A stretch of 64,000 nt of DNA, from NCBI GenBank assembly GCA_020086605.1, contig JACBWW010000016.1, positions 16,405,512 through 16,469,511 on the forward strand. The letters are read 5' to 3'. Origin of the DNA: Lanius collurio. Taxonomy: Eukaryota > Chordata > Aves > Passeriformes > Laniidae. A program made the position numbers and the translations under genes. Each line of letters starts with the position of its first letter. Position 1 is the stretch's first letter. Under the pieces are notes generated by a model that saw only the letters and a list, made by a program, of their open reading frames with translations, was not told the origin of the DNA and ran no database searches. Of this stretch, positions 36,621 to 48,530 are shown piece by piece.

Positions 36621-39508
36621 TGCCAGGCAAGACTGTTGGTATTCCTCCTCCAAAGAGAAATTACCTTGGAGCCCACCTTTGCAGAGCATATGCTCAAAGC
36701 AGCAGAGAGTGAGAGGCAGGCGAGTGGTGGCTCCACGATGCAGAAGGGGTGCTCTCCTTGCTCTGCCTGCACAGTCAGAGAGCAAAAGTTGCCCAGCTGA
36801 GCAGCTAAGTGCCACCCAAGGTAAAAAGAAGAAATAATAACACCAACCCTTTGTGTATGCCTATGTCCTGTGCCTCAGCCAGGCTGGTTGCTGCAGAATA
36901 CATGAATATTCCTGGTTTGTGTGCACGAGGCTGATCTGGACGTGAGTCTCCTATCCTTACTCAATATATATTCACTTGTTTTACTCCTCATCCCTGTTAA
37001 AGGCTTGCAGTAAAGCACACTGAAATGTGAGACTTGTTCTGGAGCTGCAAGTGGCCCCAGCTCCAAGCTTCAGCTGGTGCCCTGGCTGCAGCTGCATTTC
37101 CCCAGCCTAGAGCTAGCCGGGGAGTGCAGGTGGGCACAGCATTCTACAGCAGCACCCAGGGGTGTCCCTCAGGACACACACACACATCCCTGTGTGCCAC
37201 TGCAGGTAAATACTGTGAGCAGAGGTGGCAGTGAGCAGGGGGACCCTTAATCCCTACCTGCTCTCCCCAGGCAGTGACCAAAGAGCAGCGCTGATGGAGG
37301 GGAGGCTGGGTGGGGAGGGCAGGTTTGGGACACTGGTTTGAGTTAGGGGTGGGAGGAAAGATAAATTTGAGGACAGAAGAGAAGTAAAGGAGGAAGAAAG
37401 AGCTGTAGAGCCAGCCTCGGCTGATGCTCCACAATGATTCTTTCCGGAGTTTGGGGAAGAGACATTTATTGGCCATTTAAAAAACCTTAGGAAGTCACAT
37501 CACAAATATTACAGTTGCTGAGCTCAGCACTTTGAAGGTTGGGAATGTGCCTTTGGATGCAGTGGTTTTAATAGCATAACGGTCTGTTCTTGAACATGCA
37601 ATGATTATTTTTTAAATAAAAAATATTGGCAGGTGGTGTTTTTATTTTGCTGTGTGACAGCTGCCAGATTCTTCCCTGCATTACCAGCAGCAAACCTATG
37701 CTTCAGAGCTGGGATTTCACCTCCCCAAAATGGATGAGGTGTATCAGTATAGCCGGGTAGTGGTCCAGAGGGTGGAGCAGTGAGAGTGATGATGTTCTCA
37801 AAGTGCCCCATGGCTGTGCAAACTCTCCCCTCATTCACTTTTCTTTCTTTTTGCCTTTGCAGTCAGTAATTAATCTGAACACGTTTGTGTTATAAAGCCT
37901 GTGCCCACCTGTTGGCTTCTCCCAGCCTGGGCCAGCAGCTCTCCGTGCTCCTTGCCATTCTGCTGGGGGCGTGGAGACACATCCCTGCACATGCAGCATC
38001 TCAGGAGCTACTGATTTCCCCTAATGACCTTTCTGTGTGTCCAGGAATAATTTCTCTTCTGCTTCTGTGATTACGAAGCATTTCCCGGAGCACAGAGGGC
38101 ACTGGGGTCTCGCACCTTGGTGCAAATGGAAAGTGCTGCAGGCAGTTTTCTGTGACCTCAAAGATGCTGTCACAAAGAACCAAATAGTGTCAGGCAAAGG
38201 AGGGCAGAGTAAGATGCAGTGGGAAGGCCTGTGTCAACGCAGGTGAAGTGCCCAGATGGGGGATTTAGCTTGACTTTTGGAGCCAGCTTTGATTCATGTC
38301 AGAGGAAAAGAGCCAACCACAGAACTATGGTGCTCCAGCTCCTGTAGCAGCATTCAGTGCATCTCTGCCCAGGCTTAAATCTTCCTTTGGATTCCCTCTG
38401 AATCTTCCTCTCCCTTGTTTGCACACATGCTCTTTTCCTCTCATTGTTCTTAATTCTCCCTTCCTTTGCAGCCGGGGCAGAAGCAGAAAGTGCTTCCTCA
38501 GTTCCTGGCAGTGCACAGATCGTCCTCACCCTGCTGTGAGGAGCTCCAACTCCAGGTTTCTTTATGCAGAGAGGCACAGCAGTAGCTCTTCTCAGGGGAC
38601 AGAGGCAGCTCTGGGCCCAGTGGGATAAGGAATGAGGAGGAAACTGGCAATATAGCTAAAACATGAAGGCTGTGGGACCTTGGGAGGTAAACTGGTCACA
38701 AGGCAAGTTGTTCTTGAGAGATGTCTTCAGACATCTGGAGATGCATCCTGCTTTTCACATCTTTCACAGGTTGCTTTCCCAGTGTTTTGTGGTCTTTCTG
38801 ATTAAAGTCATCCCATGCTAACCCCCCAGAGTCTGCACTGGAAACTCCTGTTAGTGGACAGGTGGGCAGGCACATCATTCCTGTGGTCCCTGTGTGCCCA
38901 AATGACAGGGGCTTGGCCTGTTGCTCCTGGTCACGATAAGGACCCAGAGCAAGTTATGAGATGTGGCTCACAGCCCTCTCCTGTTCAGGGAGCCCTCTGT
39001 TTAAGTACAGCTGCTCCTCGCACTGCCCCAGGGAACTGTTCGCTTCATTTCTGTGGGATGTGCCGAGTGCTGTGTTGTCCCAAAGAACCTTCAGAGGAGA
39101 CCTTCCCAGGGCCAGCATGGACACCTACTGTGGGAAGGGCAAGTGGCCGTGCTGTCAGGCCCAGCAGGATAAATAGAGTGTGTAAAACCCGAATTAGCTC
39201 TGTTGTCATGTGTCACATCAGGGTCATGGCTCTCGCCTCAGGTCTCCTTGATTTATGCCTGGGGACTTTAACTTGATGACCAGGTACTTCCCCAGATTTC
39301 TTGTGCAGCAAATGCTGTAGGTCCCCCAGCCTCTTGATGAGAGAGGTTAGAGTGAGAAGAGTTCTTTCCAACGCTCTGTTGGAATACATTATTCCCTTCC
39401 TTGCATGCAGTAGACACCTGCGGGCTCTCCAGAGAGGGGAAAGAGCCCTGACCAACAAGTGAGATTGCAAGCAGGCATTGCAACCTCCTGCTCCTCAACT
39501 TAGTTCTG

Positions 39509-39609
39509 TCCCTTTTCTTCCTTCTTTTTCCCTCTTCTTTTCCCACCCTCTTCTTTTCTTCCCTTTCTCCCCCTCTTCTTCCCCCTCCCTCCATCTCTCC
39601 CCACCCCCC
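39509..39609. repeat. 100-bp polypyrimidine tract
   Basis: Nearly pure C/T for 101 bases with only three A interruptions (39545, 39592 and 39603). Such tracts can form triplex (H-DNA) and bind PTB or poly-C proteins in RNA. It abuts the AT-rich candidate element at 39620. Confidence 0.8.
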
Positions 39610-39619
39610 GGTATCGAGG

Positions 39620-40200
39620 CGACATCTCCAAGCCAAGTACTTTTAATTTCGCCCGTGGCCCTTGCTGACACGGTGGATATGCACAGCAAGTTAAATTCCC
39701 GCCTGATCAATAAAGCAGAAGCAGTGTGTCCGACTGGTCGATATTTTTTTATCTGTCTTCAGCCCAGTCCTGCTGATGACAGCCCCCTGCGCTTCAGCAA
39801 AGGCACTCAAGGGCATCGGGCTTTGGCAACACAGCTCTTTTTTTTATTTAAATTAAAAAAAAACCCAGATGCCTACAAAAAAAAAAGTTCATGGAGTTTG
39901 GCCTTTGCTTAATAACGTTTTATGATTTATCTTAATTTTTAATTGAAAAAAATTTGCGAATTAATTGATTTCTGGGACTTGCCAATTAACATTGTAATTG
40001 GGTGCATGATAAATTTCGAGGGAGCATCATTTTTCTCCCTCTCCCCCTTGTCACCAAGAAGGGGAATCGCGAGGGCAGCTGCTTCCTATCCGTACGACCC
40101 CCACTCTTTCCCGAGGTGCTGCTGCCCTCCTCCCCCCTTGCTACAGTATCTTAAAGAAGGAACAAGAAAGCTAATAAAGTCGTGTTATTAGAGTCTCGCC
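39620..40200. promoter_or_regulatory. Candidate conserved noncoding element, homeodomain-core rich
   Basis: The core (39900-40030) is packed with AATTA/TAATT words: ATAACGTTTTATGATTTATC, TTTGCGAATTAATTG, GCCAATTAACATTG, TAATTGGGTGCATGATAAAT. Outer parts keep CpGs (GGTATCGAGGCG, TTTCGCCCGTGG, ATCGCGAGGG, ATCCGTACG). There are A- and T-runs at 39840-39890. It is among the densest homeodomain-core clusters in the window. Confidence 0.42.
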
Positions 40201-43200
40201 AGAGGTGACCCCTCAAGGCATAAATCCAGGCTGGGGAGATGCTGGGGACAGGTACTATTAAGTGCCTGAGCGTGCCTGGCAGGTGGGACTGGGTACCTCT
40301 CCTGCAGCACCCTCTCCCTGGCTGTGCCCTCCCAGTGCTCCCAGGGGCTTTCCCAAAGGGCTCTGGAATCCCCCAAGGTGTTCAATCGAGCAGTTAATTG
40401 CCTGTGATGTCTCCTCCATGCTCCTCCTGGGTGTGAGTCCTCCATGATTGTCTTGCAGCGAATGGTCACCAGCAAAACCAGGTAGCGGGGACAGGCTGGT
40501 CTTTGGGAGCTGCTCTAGGGACACAGAACTGGTTGTTCGCATCCTGTTCTGCCCTGATTCCCTCGGGGAGCGAGTCCTGCCCCACAGCAGCAGTGGGGCA
40601 TCCTATGCCACCCACGGCAGAGTTGTTCAGCATGGAACCTCAGCCCTGGAGTCAGGGGCATCCAATTTCAGACACAGATGCATCTCCAGCTGTATGGTAT
40701 CACCTGAAGCTTTCTCCAGCAGTTTGACTACTATCAGATTTAAATTAAACTTGCCTAGAAGTGTCAGCTTCTTGGTGATTGCCAGGCAAGGCCAGGACCA
40801 CCTGCCACCACAAGGCAGCTAACAGGGCCACATCCATGGCTGGGGTGTGGAGAAGTGGGTGAGCTGGCTGCTGCCAAAATGAGGACTGAGGACACAGTGT
40901 GGTGTTGAGGCAGTGAGAAGAAGCCACTCTGGGGAACTGAGACAGTGGAAATACCAAGTAAATGGAAGCATGTTTTGTGTCTGTGGTGATTCTCCTACGC
41001 ACTCCATGTGCTGGCATGGATCACCTCACCACAGTCAGCTCAGGTGTCCCATGCATCATCTAAAGCCCAACGAGCTTGGATGGGGCTCCACTGTGCCATC
41101 CTGCTGCTCCTGCTGCACCCCAGTCTGTGGAGGGAGGGAAGGATGTCAGCCCAGGTGGAGGGTCCCAGGTTCCCTAGCAGAGCCACAGCTCTTCCCACCA
41201 GCCAGGACACGAGAAAAGCCAGGAGCAGTCCAGCTCTAGGTTTGCCAGTGTTGATGGCGGGGAAACATGGGGGAATGGAGAGAAATTTATGAGGAGAGGA
41301 GTCTGTTTATTATCTAGCCAATGTGGTGCTGCTGATACCATGGATTTATCCTCTTTCATTCCTCCTCTGATTTGTGTCCCTGCCCCTCACTGTGGCAGAT
41401 TAATCATGGACAGAAAGAGAAGAGAGACCCTACAGCTTCCTCCTGTGCGTTTAGAGGGTGGCAATGACAGCAGCCTGGACCCTTCACCCACAGCTTTTCC
41501 AAGAGAGAGAGCACAAGCCAGGCAGCTGCCTGACCTGCTTAGAGATTCCCTGTTCCTCTCCTCCATGGCAGACCACAGGGAAGGGAGAAGCTGTTGTCCA
41601 TAATCTGTAGGTGAGAAGCACCTCTCATGGGTCAGAACTTCCAGGGTAGCACAGCAAATTAAAAAAGTGTGGGTCATGTTTTCCCTTGCTCATGCAGTGC
41701 CCTGAAAGGGCCATGAACACTCCTTAAATTGCCTTCAGACCTGTGGTACCTGCAGTCCATTCCCTTATTCTAGGGCAGGGATTTGAAGGCTGAGGTTTGG
41801 AACTCTGGAGGGCAAAGCCCTCCTCTGCTGCTGATTCTCAGAGAACAGGAGGCCTGGGAAGGAGTGTGTGGAAACCCAAGGGTGAGATATAAATCTCCGG
41901 TCAGTTATTTGCCCTGGAGCGATGCATGTCTTCTGCAGAGCCTCTTCTGAACTGCCACGTGAGCTGGGAATAATTAAACAGTCATTATAGCCATGGTAGC
42001 AAAGAGCCCCCCAAATCAATCTAATGCATGACCTTTCCCTCCAGTTTTCCTTTTTATTTTTTCCAGCTACCTCCTTTTCAAATAGTGAGAGAGAAATGAA
42101 ACTACCCTCAGCCACAGTCTCCTGTTTGGCCCTTCATTCATGGACCATCACATCCTCACCCCAGAAATCTGTCGTCCACTCTGAGCAGGGACATGGGGTA
42201 CCAGAGGTTGCAAAAGGAAAACCCAGCAGGGCAGAAAGAGTTGGGGATGTGAACAAGACAGAACAAATAGGGGATTTCAGCATGGTCAGATCATGCCACA
42301 GTGTTTTATGATTCTGCTGCATTTCATCTCTTTGGGGGAGGTGGGTGACTGCCTTGGGGATCATATTTGTCACAACTGACTGTTGGGCACTGAGGTCTCA
42401 CAAATACAGACTGGGGGAGCATGTGGGAAGCACATCTGGCACTGTAAGTGCAGAGCATTTCTAGCCCTGACTGACTGCAGCCTCTTTGGCAATTTTTTAC
42501 CATCATTCAGCCCTTTTGCCTTATCATGGGATGCAGGTGCCACTGGGGGAGCCACAGCAGGTTAAAAATCCCAGTGTGCTTCCTATGATGGCACAGATCT
42601 CACTTGGCCACGCTGAGGGCTGTCACCTGCAGCTAGGTGTAAAATCAAACTCCCATTTTCTTATTTAAGCATCAAATGACACTTCCACTTACTTAAACTG
42701 GCATTCACAAAAATCCAATTCCTTCTCTACCCAACGAGAATTACAGCTCTTCCATTACAGCTGGCATTGCCATCCACACAGCTCTGCTGGAGGCTTTCTG
42801 TGCTCCTGGGGCTCCCATCCCAAGGCTGCATGTTCAAGCCACGAGTTCTGCAGCTAAAAATAAATTGTTTCCAATTGTTTGGGTTTTTTTTTACAAAATA
42901 TATCCACTGGCTGCAGCCTGTAGAAATCTTTTGGTTTTGCAGGATCTCATGTGGGAGCTGCACAGGCTGGTGCCTGTCAAACAGGGGGCTGCTGAGAAGG
43001 AATTCTGTGGAAGAGTGTCAGAGCTGGAAGAATCCAGCTGCATGGAAGCAGCCCTCTTACCTGCTCCTTGCTGGTTCAGTGTCCTTCAGGGATAAGCAGA
43101 AACAACTGTAGCTGCCCGAGCTCCAGGAACTTAAAACCTTGAGCTAATGACCTGATTTTTCCTTGTGGGAAGATGCAGCAGCTTCCATTCAGGGGGGTGA

Positions 43201-43949
43201 TAAGGGACCACACCTTGTGTACTGCCTTTTATTTCCTATGGCAAGCACACGCCAAAAGGCAGGACCATAAATTAAATAGGCTTGAAGGGAATTTTGTAAT
43301 AGCAATCATGGCAGGGGTAGAGGAAACCCCAAGACTGTGGGTAAGGAGGGCATGCTTGGCTTGCTGAGCTGCCCTTTGGGAAATCATGTCAGAAGCATTG
43401 GGCCTGAACAGCCCCTTGAGTCTCGCTCAGGGACATGCCAGGGGATTACCATTTGCACCTGGGGATGCTCCTAACCAAATGTGTGCCTAGCATTAAAGGA
43501 CATATGCACGACTCTGGTGTAGCCTGAGTCCTGCTTTCATTGTGAAGAGCCCTGCTGAGAGAAAATGCTCCTCTTAAAGCTGATGGTCCCTACTATAGAG
43601 GAGCAGTGTGTCCCCAGCAAGCATCCTGGAGCACGTGGGGATCTGGTTGTGCTGCTCCCTTTAGAGGGTGGTGCAGCTGCAGCATTGGGCAGAGCCTTCT
43701 GGCAGCAGCAGAGCAGGGGCCTTATTTTGTCCCCATGGGGGGCATCCAAACATATGGGGGTACACGAATGCACAGACAGAACTGGTGTCTCAGCCGCAAG
43801 AAAGGGAGCCAGTGTGGAAGCAGCCTTGTCTCACTTGGAAATGCAAAGTCTTCAGGAGAGAGAGGAGGCTGCCAAAATAGCTGGGTCGTCCCAGAGTGTT
43901 CCTTGCTCTTCTTTGGTACTTTGGGGGGGTTGCCTAAAAGGGAAAGAAG

Positions 43950-44340
43950 TTGTTTTGCTGTAATGAACTAGATAAACAATTCCCCAAATAGATTAAAACT
44001 AACTGTAACTTAGAAAAGCGGGTAGTAATTATATTTTATTAGCTAGCAAAACACCATTTTTTTATTTCATAAGATAATTCTGTGTAAATCACCTTAATTA
44101 GAAGTGTCAGATGAGCCCGTGAATATCGTACTTAGTAACTAATTTCCTATGTACAGGTTATAATTTAAAACACATGGATCACTCGCTGAGTGGAAATATG
44201 CTAGCCATGAAATAATGTGGGGAGTGTTGGGGTTATTACTATGTAAATGTGTAATCATTTCAGACCACTGCAGCCTGGCTGGGTGATTAAAGAGAATCCC
44301 AAGGTCTCCAAAGATTATGCTGTCTGCAAGGGCCTAGAGC
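43950..44340. promoter_or_regulatory. Candidate conserved noncoding element
   Basis: Very AT-rich and complex: GGGTAGTAATTATATTTTA, ATCACCTTAATTAGAAGTG, GTGAATATCGTACTTAG and CACTCGCTGAGTGG (a near palindrome at 44181-44194). TAATTA-type cores and kept CpGs suggest an old enhancer. No repeat family is recognised. Confidence 0.42.
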
Positions 44341-44499
44341 AAAAAAACTTTAAAAGGCACCGAAAAGTGTTTGAACTTTAAAGGTCTTGATTTCCCTTTT
44401 ACCATTTTTAATTTGTCTGCAGTGTTTATGGAGGGGAAGGTTTCTGTTTGCTGACAGCCTTTCGATCCTGAGCCCACTGCCAGCATCCTTAAGAGGTGC

Positions 44500-44990
44500 A
44501 GGGGGCTGCAGCCCTTGTAATTTAGGGGCTCTTTAGTGGGATGGAGAAAAGCACCCTTAAATTGCAGGGTCTGGGTGCTTGAATTAGCTGGGCTTGTGCC
44601 CATTCCTAACCAATCTCTTAATCTAAATAAAAACAAATTGCAAACTCTTACTAGCAATAGAGTAGGGCTACATGGTAAGAAAGAGGGTGGGTGTTAATAA
44701 TCCTCCAGATGAAGAATAAAATAAAGTTTGCCAAGTTATCTAAACCGGTCCTGTTCCTTATCGGTCCCAACAGCAGAGGCTTGATCTTTTGGCTGACCAT
44801 TCTGAAAACTTCAGCTTCCTGGCCCTAACACCACTTCTAGGAGGAATTAATTATGTTCTTCCTCTTTCCCTTGAAAAGGAATAATTTTAAACACCTTTAA
44901 CAAGAAAAAGGAGGAAATGGGCTTGTTTTTTTAACAAGGCATTTGGATTATAAAAGGAAAAAAAGTTGTTTCACACTTCGTGTGATTGAA
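44500..44990. promoter_or_regulatory. AT-rich candidate element
   Basis: Holds CTTGTAATTTAGGGGC, AATCTAAATAAAAACAAATT and GGAATTAATTATGTTC, among moderately GC sequence. It is less compact than its neighbour at 43950. Confidence 0.3.
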
Positions 44991-45670
44991 AAATTCAGAG
45001 TACTGCTGGAGGTGGAGAGGGGATGGAAATCTTTCCCATCATGCTTGTTCTTGCACAGCTTGAGGCGATGCCAGGGCTGTGTCTCAGTGGGCAGCAGGGA
45101 CTAATTCTGCTCTGTGGCACCTCCTGAGGGTAGAGAGCAGAGCTGGGGGACAGGACACAGGGGCCATCCCTGTACCCCTGGTGAGCCTCCCACAGCACAT
45201 CCCCTCAGAGAAGTGGGGCTGTGTGGGAGGTGATGCCCCCACCCGTCCATCCGTGGTCCCCAGGAACTATAGCTGGAAGCAGAGCTGTGGCATTTGGAGT
45301 GACCTGATGGCAGTGGATAACTGTGTGTTTCCACTGTTTCAGGGCAGGGGGCAAAAGGCAGTGGCACTGGGAGAGGAGGGGGGCCATAGCCCCAGGAGAA
45401 AACACCTTCCTTCATCCCTGCTCATTTCATAACACCCAGCCATCTGCCAAATCAAGGCAGATTAAAGCCAGCCAAATTCAATTTTTCCCTGCTGGCACTG
45501 CAGCTCAGCATCTGGGGCTAAAGTGTCCCCGACAAAGCGAACATGACAGGCACATTGCTTTTTTGTCACATCTAGTACTGTGTTGATCTTCTAAAAGTCT
45601 CATAAAAATTTATTGATGTCTCCCATATTGCTGTGATTGAGAAGAAAGGAGCGCGGGTGTGCGGAGCCGG

Positions 45671-45687
45671 GTGCGCGCGCACGGGTG

Positions 45688-45726
<39 letters not shown>
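45671..45726. repeat. CG/GT alternating tract with (GT)18 microsatellite
   Basis: A palindromic GTGCGCGCGCAC (45671-45682) precedes a pure (GT)18 (45691-45726). Alternating purine-pyrimidine DNA of this type is strongly Z-DNA prone. Confidence 0.9.
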
Positions 45727-45728
<2 letters not shown>

Positions 45729-45879
45729 TAATGTTTCTGAAGTAGATCTGATTTGATATGTCTTGTTCTATTGTCAGCATCTGTTTAGTGAGGCTTTTTA
45801 ATACTTTCTGGCTGCCGATCACTCATCCTTAGCCTGGGATGCAGGCTTGCATACAAATTTTGTTATTAAACACAATTCC

Positions 45880-45958
45880 ATTCCCCCCCTTTCCCCAGCC
45901 CCCTCCTCCCCCCACTAACCTCCTCCCTCCACCACCCACCCATCCATCATCTCCCCGG
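45880..45958. repeat. C-rich pyrimidine tract
   Basis: About 80 bp of CCC/TCC words with rare A, ending at CCCCGGGG. Low complexity. Confidence 0.7.
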
Positions 45959-46039
45959 GGCTATGGGGAGCTGGGAGCCAGCCGCCCCACCAGCGTGTTC
46001 TTACAAGCACAGGCACTGGGCTTGGCAACATATTTCAAG

Positions 46040-46260
46040 AGCCTTTTGCCTGCTGCAGGTGCTTTGCATTGACAAATCGAATCATGGGGAAATAATTTAT
46101 TTCCTAATGCTGTTTGCAGCATGTTAGCAGGAGAATTTACATGAGAGAGATTACTTTAATAACCAAAAAATTACAGTGCAGGCCTCCCCGCCATGTTGGC
46201 TTTGATATGTAATTGTTTCAAGTTTAACCTGTCTGGAGGGGGGAAGGTGTTATTAAATCT
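46040..46260. promoter_or_regulatory. Candidate conserved noncoding element
   Basis: Words TTGACAAATCGAATCATGGG, GAAATAATTTATTTCC (a near palindrome, 46089-46104) and TTTGATATGTAATTGTTTC lie about 600 bp before the 46-nt exon. It may be an enhancer or may help exon choice. Confidence 0.34.
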
Positions 46261-46847
46261 ATAGCATCTCCCGCTGGCGAGGGCAGGAGAGGAGGAGCAC
46301 TGGGTAGGGACCTCCTTCCCTGCTAAATGGGGAACAAGCTGAATTAACAAATCACTCCAGCCTCCAGCAGAGCTGCTGCTTCCCCAGTGTGCCTGGAGCT
46401 GAGGAGATCATTTTCCCTTGCTCTTACACCAATTTAATCTCCTTCTCTTTTCTATTCTCCTTTTTTTTCATTGTGCCTGACCCTTCACAGGGCTCACCAC
46501 CTCTGCTGTCCTCTCCCTGGCTTTCTTCCCTATGCCCCTGCAGACTTGCTCTCTGCTTTTTCCCCGTGCTGGGAGAGGAGCTGTGCAAGCCCCAGGCAGG
46601 AGGAGAGTCAGTGTTTGACTCATGTGGCTGGGTTTGGGGACTTCCACTAGTATGACCATTTTGTTACAGCTGGAAAAATAGTTGGCAGTGCCCTCCTTCC
46701 CATGCCACTCCGGTCAGGATGAGGAGGCTCTCGGTCCAGGGAAGAGGAACTATGTGCTTTGCTATTTGACCTTATAAGATCTCTCAAAGCACTCCTCTCC
46801 TTGCCTGCCAGTTTTGTGACTGATCCCATTCTCTTCTCTCTTGGCAG

Positions 46848-46893
46848 CAAGAGCTCCATCCTGAAGGATGCCATGGCAGCAGGCACCCCCAAG
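46848..46893 (+). CDS. RNF220: RNF220 small coding exon (46 nt)
   Basis: The acceptor ctcttggcag ends at 46847 and the donor gtaagt starts at 46894. The first base C completes the Ser codon begun at 33606-33607, and 15 codons follow: KSSILKDAMAAGTPK. This matches the remembered RNF220 linker (LLKDAMAPGTPK in mammals) that follows the Cys-x2-Cys segment. The exon enters in phase 2 and leaves in phase 0, so skipping it would shift the frame. No fold is expected here; it is a flexible linker. It lies 13,240 bp after the previous exon and 9,418 bp before the next. Recognition is firm because both the reading phase and the peptide fit the neighbours. Confidence 0.94.
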
Positions 46894-48339
46894 GTAAGTG
46901 AGCACAACTCAGCATATTTCCCCCACCCCCAAAGGGATGCTCTTTACACACCTTCACCTTCCCAGCCCACTCCCTGTCCTGCTACTTGATGTCTCCCAGG
47001 AAGGTGGCCACACTTCGGGGGCCAGTGACACTGGGGAAAGCTGCTGTCCCCACTCAGCTGCTGGGCTGGAGCAGCCAAGTGCCTGCACAGGGCTCTGCAT
47101 TCCTCGTGCAGCCGAGGAACGGCGGAGCTGCTGGGCTCTGGGACTCCAGATTGTGTCTAATGACAGCTAATGAAAGCTGATCACACACAGCCTGAGCTCA
47201 GCCTGGGAAATCAAGTCTGGGAGTTCCTGGAGACAGAGCCATATGCCAGCTTTGGAAGGGGAGAGTAGGCCTGCCTCAAGGGAGTGAAGCACACCCAAGG
47301 AGGAGCCCAAATCACTGAAGACCCCATCTCAACCACAACCCCCTCCCCAGGTGCCACCCACACCCCTTTGGCTCAGAATTCAGCAATACAAAACTCAGAG
47401 AACATCATGGCATTACTGAAAAGGGCATAATTTACTGATTTGCTGCTAGTTGGACTTAGTGTGGCACAGGGGTGGGACAGACCAGAGCTTGGGGAGGCGA
47501 GCAGGTGGCAGGAAGCACTGCAGAGCATTGCCTCTGAAAACCATGCTGGGCTCCCCAAGGTGGACAAAGGCAAGTGGTCCAGGTTCTCCTATACCTCTGG
47601 CAATACAGTCCAAGTGAGGGAGGCTCATGGCTTCCAGACTAGTGCAGGGCATCTCTCACAGGAATTAACATCACATCTCATCAGAGTTATTTTCCAGTCT
47701 CATTCTCCCTTGGTTTTTCTGGAAGCTTATGGTGATTTTTTTTGGCATGTGATGTCAGAAGCGAAGACTGACATTTCAACTCTAGATTTTCTCCTTGGGA
47801 CTGGGTGTCTTGCCACCCTCCAAAAGTATATCAACACCTTGTCTGCTCCACCAAGGGAGAGGCCTGGGAGCCACTGTGCTGACCTGAGTTCCTGGCAGGT
47901 AGGGATGGCTTCCAAATAACCCAAATAATTTCCCAGACCCTTCAAGGGAAAATAGAAATTGCAGTGATAGTCCATCGTGCTCCACACCTTTGACCCCTGC
48001 ATGACTATACTTTGCTCCTGTGCCCTGTCCCAGGGAAATTAGGAGGACAGTAGAGACCCAACTATTTCTCCTGTGAGAAAACAAGCAGATCACAGAGGAA
48101 TCCCCAAAATCACCCACTGCTGATAATCCACAGTGTGAGGCTGTCTTGAAGGAGCTGGAAAGGACACCAGCAAAATGAAAGCAACTGGACTCTGCAATCT
48201 TCCTGTTCCCTCCTCATCAGGACTCAGTGTAGATAACTCAACAGCCCCAAACACATCGCCTGCGAGGGAGAAGGACGGCTAGGAAGACAGATTAGCTGTT
48301 TGGAGGCAAACACAGTGAGTGACTGACAGAGACCAGATA

Positions 48340-48530
48340 AAGAAGAAGGTCCATCTCACGGCAGGGCCAGGCTTTTGAAGTTTCCATTGACAAAGAATCC
48401 CATTTGCCTTGAGCAAGGGGATTAAACTGGAACTGGAGCGTCGTTCTATGTAAAAGAGATCAATCGTCCCCTGTCACCACATGGATCTTTTCCCTTTGCC
48501 CGTCACGTCTGGGACTAAGAACATTAACTT
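48340..48530. promoter_or_regulatory. Candidate conserved noncoding element
   Basis: Contains TTGACAAAGAATCCC, GGAGCGTCGTTCTATG, GAGATCAATCGTCCCC and CCCGTCACGTCTGGG. CpGs are unusually frequent for plain intron. No repeat. Confidence 0.33.

Larger units (their letters stand above)
33608..46847 (+). other. RNF220: RNF220 intron, 13.2 kb
   Basis: Bounded by gtaagc and ctcttggcag. It holds several candidate conserved noncoding blocks (34020-34980, 36180-36620, 39620-40200, 43950-44960, 46040-46260), two TG microsatellites (34170 and 45691), and long pyrimidine tracts near 36510, 39509 and 45880. Other stretches, such as 37640-39500 and 40250-43900, are plain intron with no recognisable repeat, RNA or coding signal. 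Confidence 0.88.
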
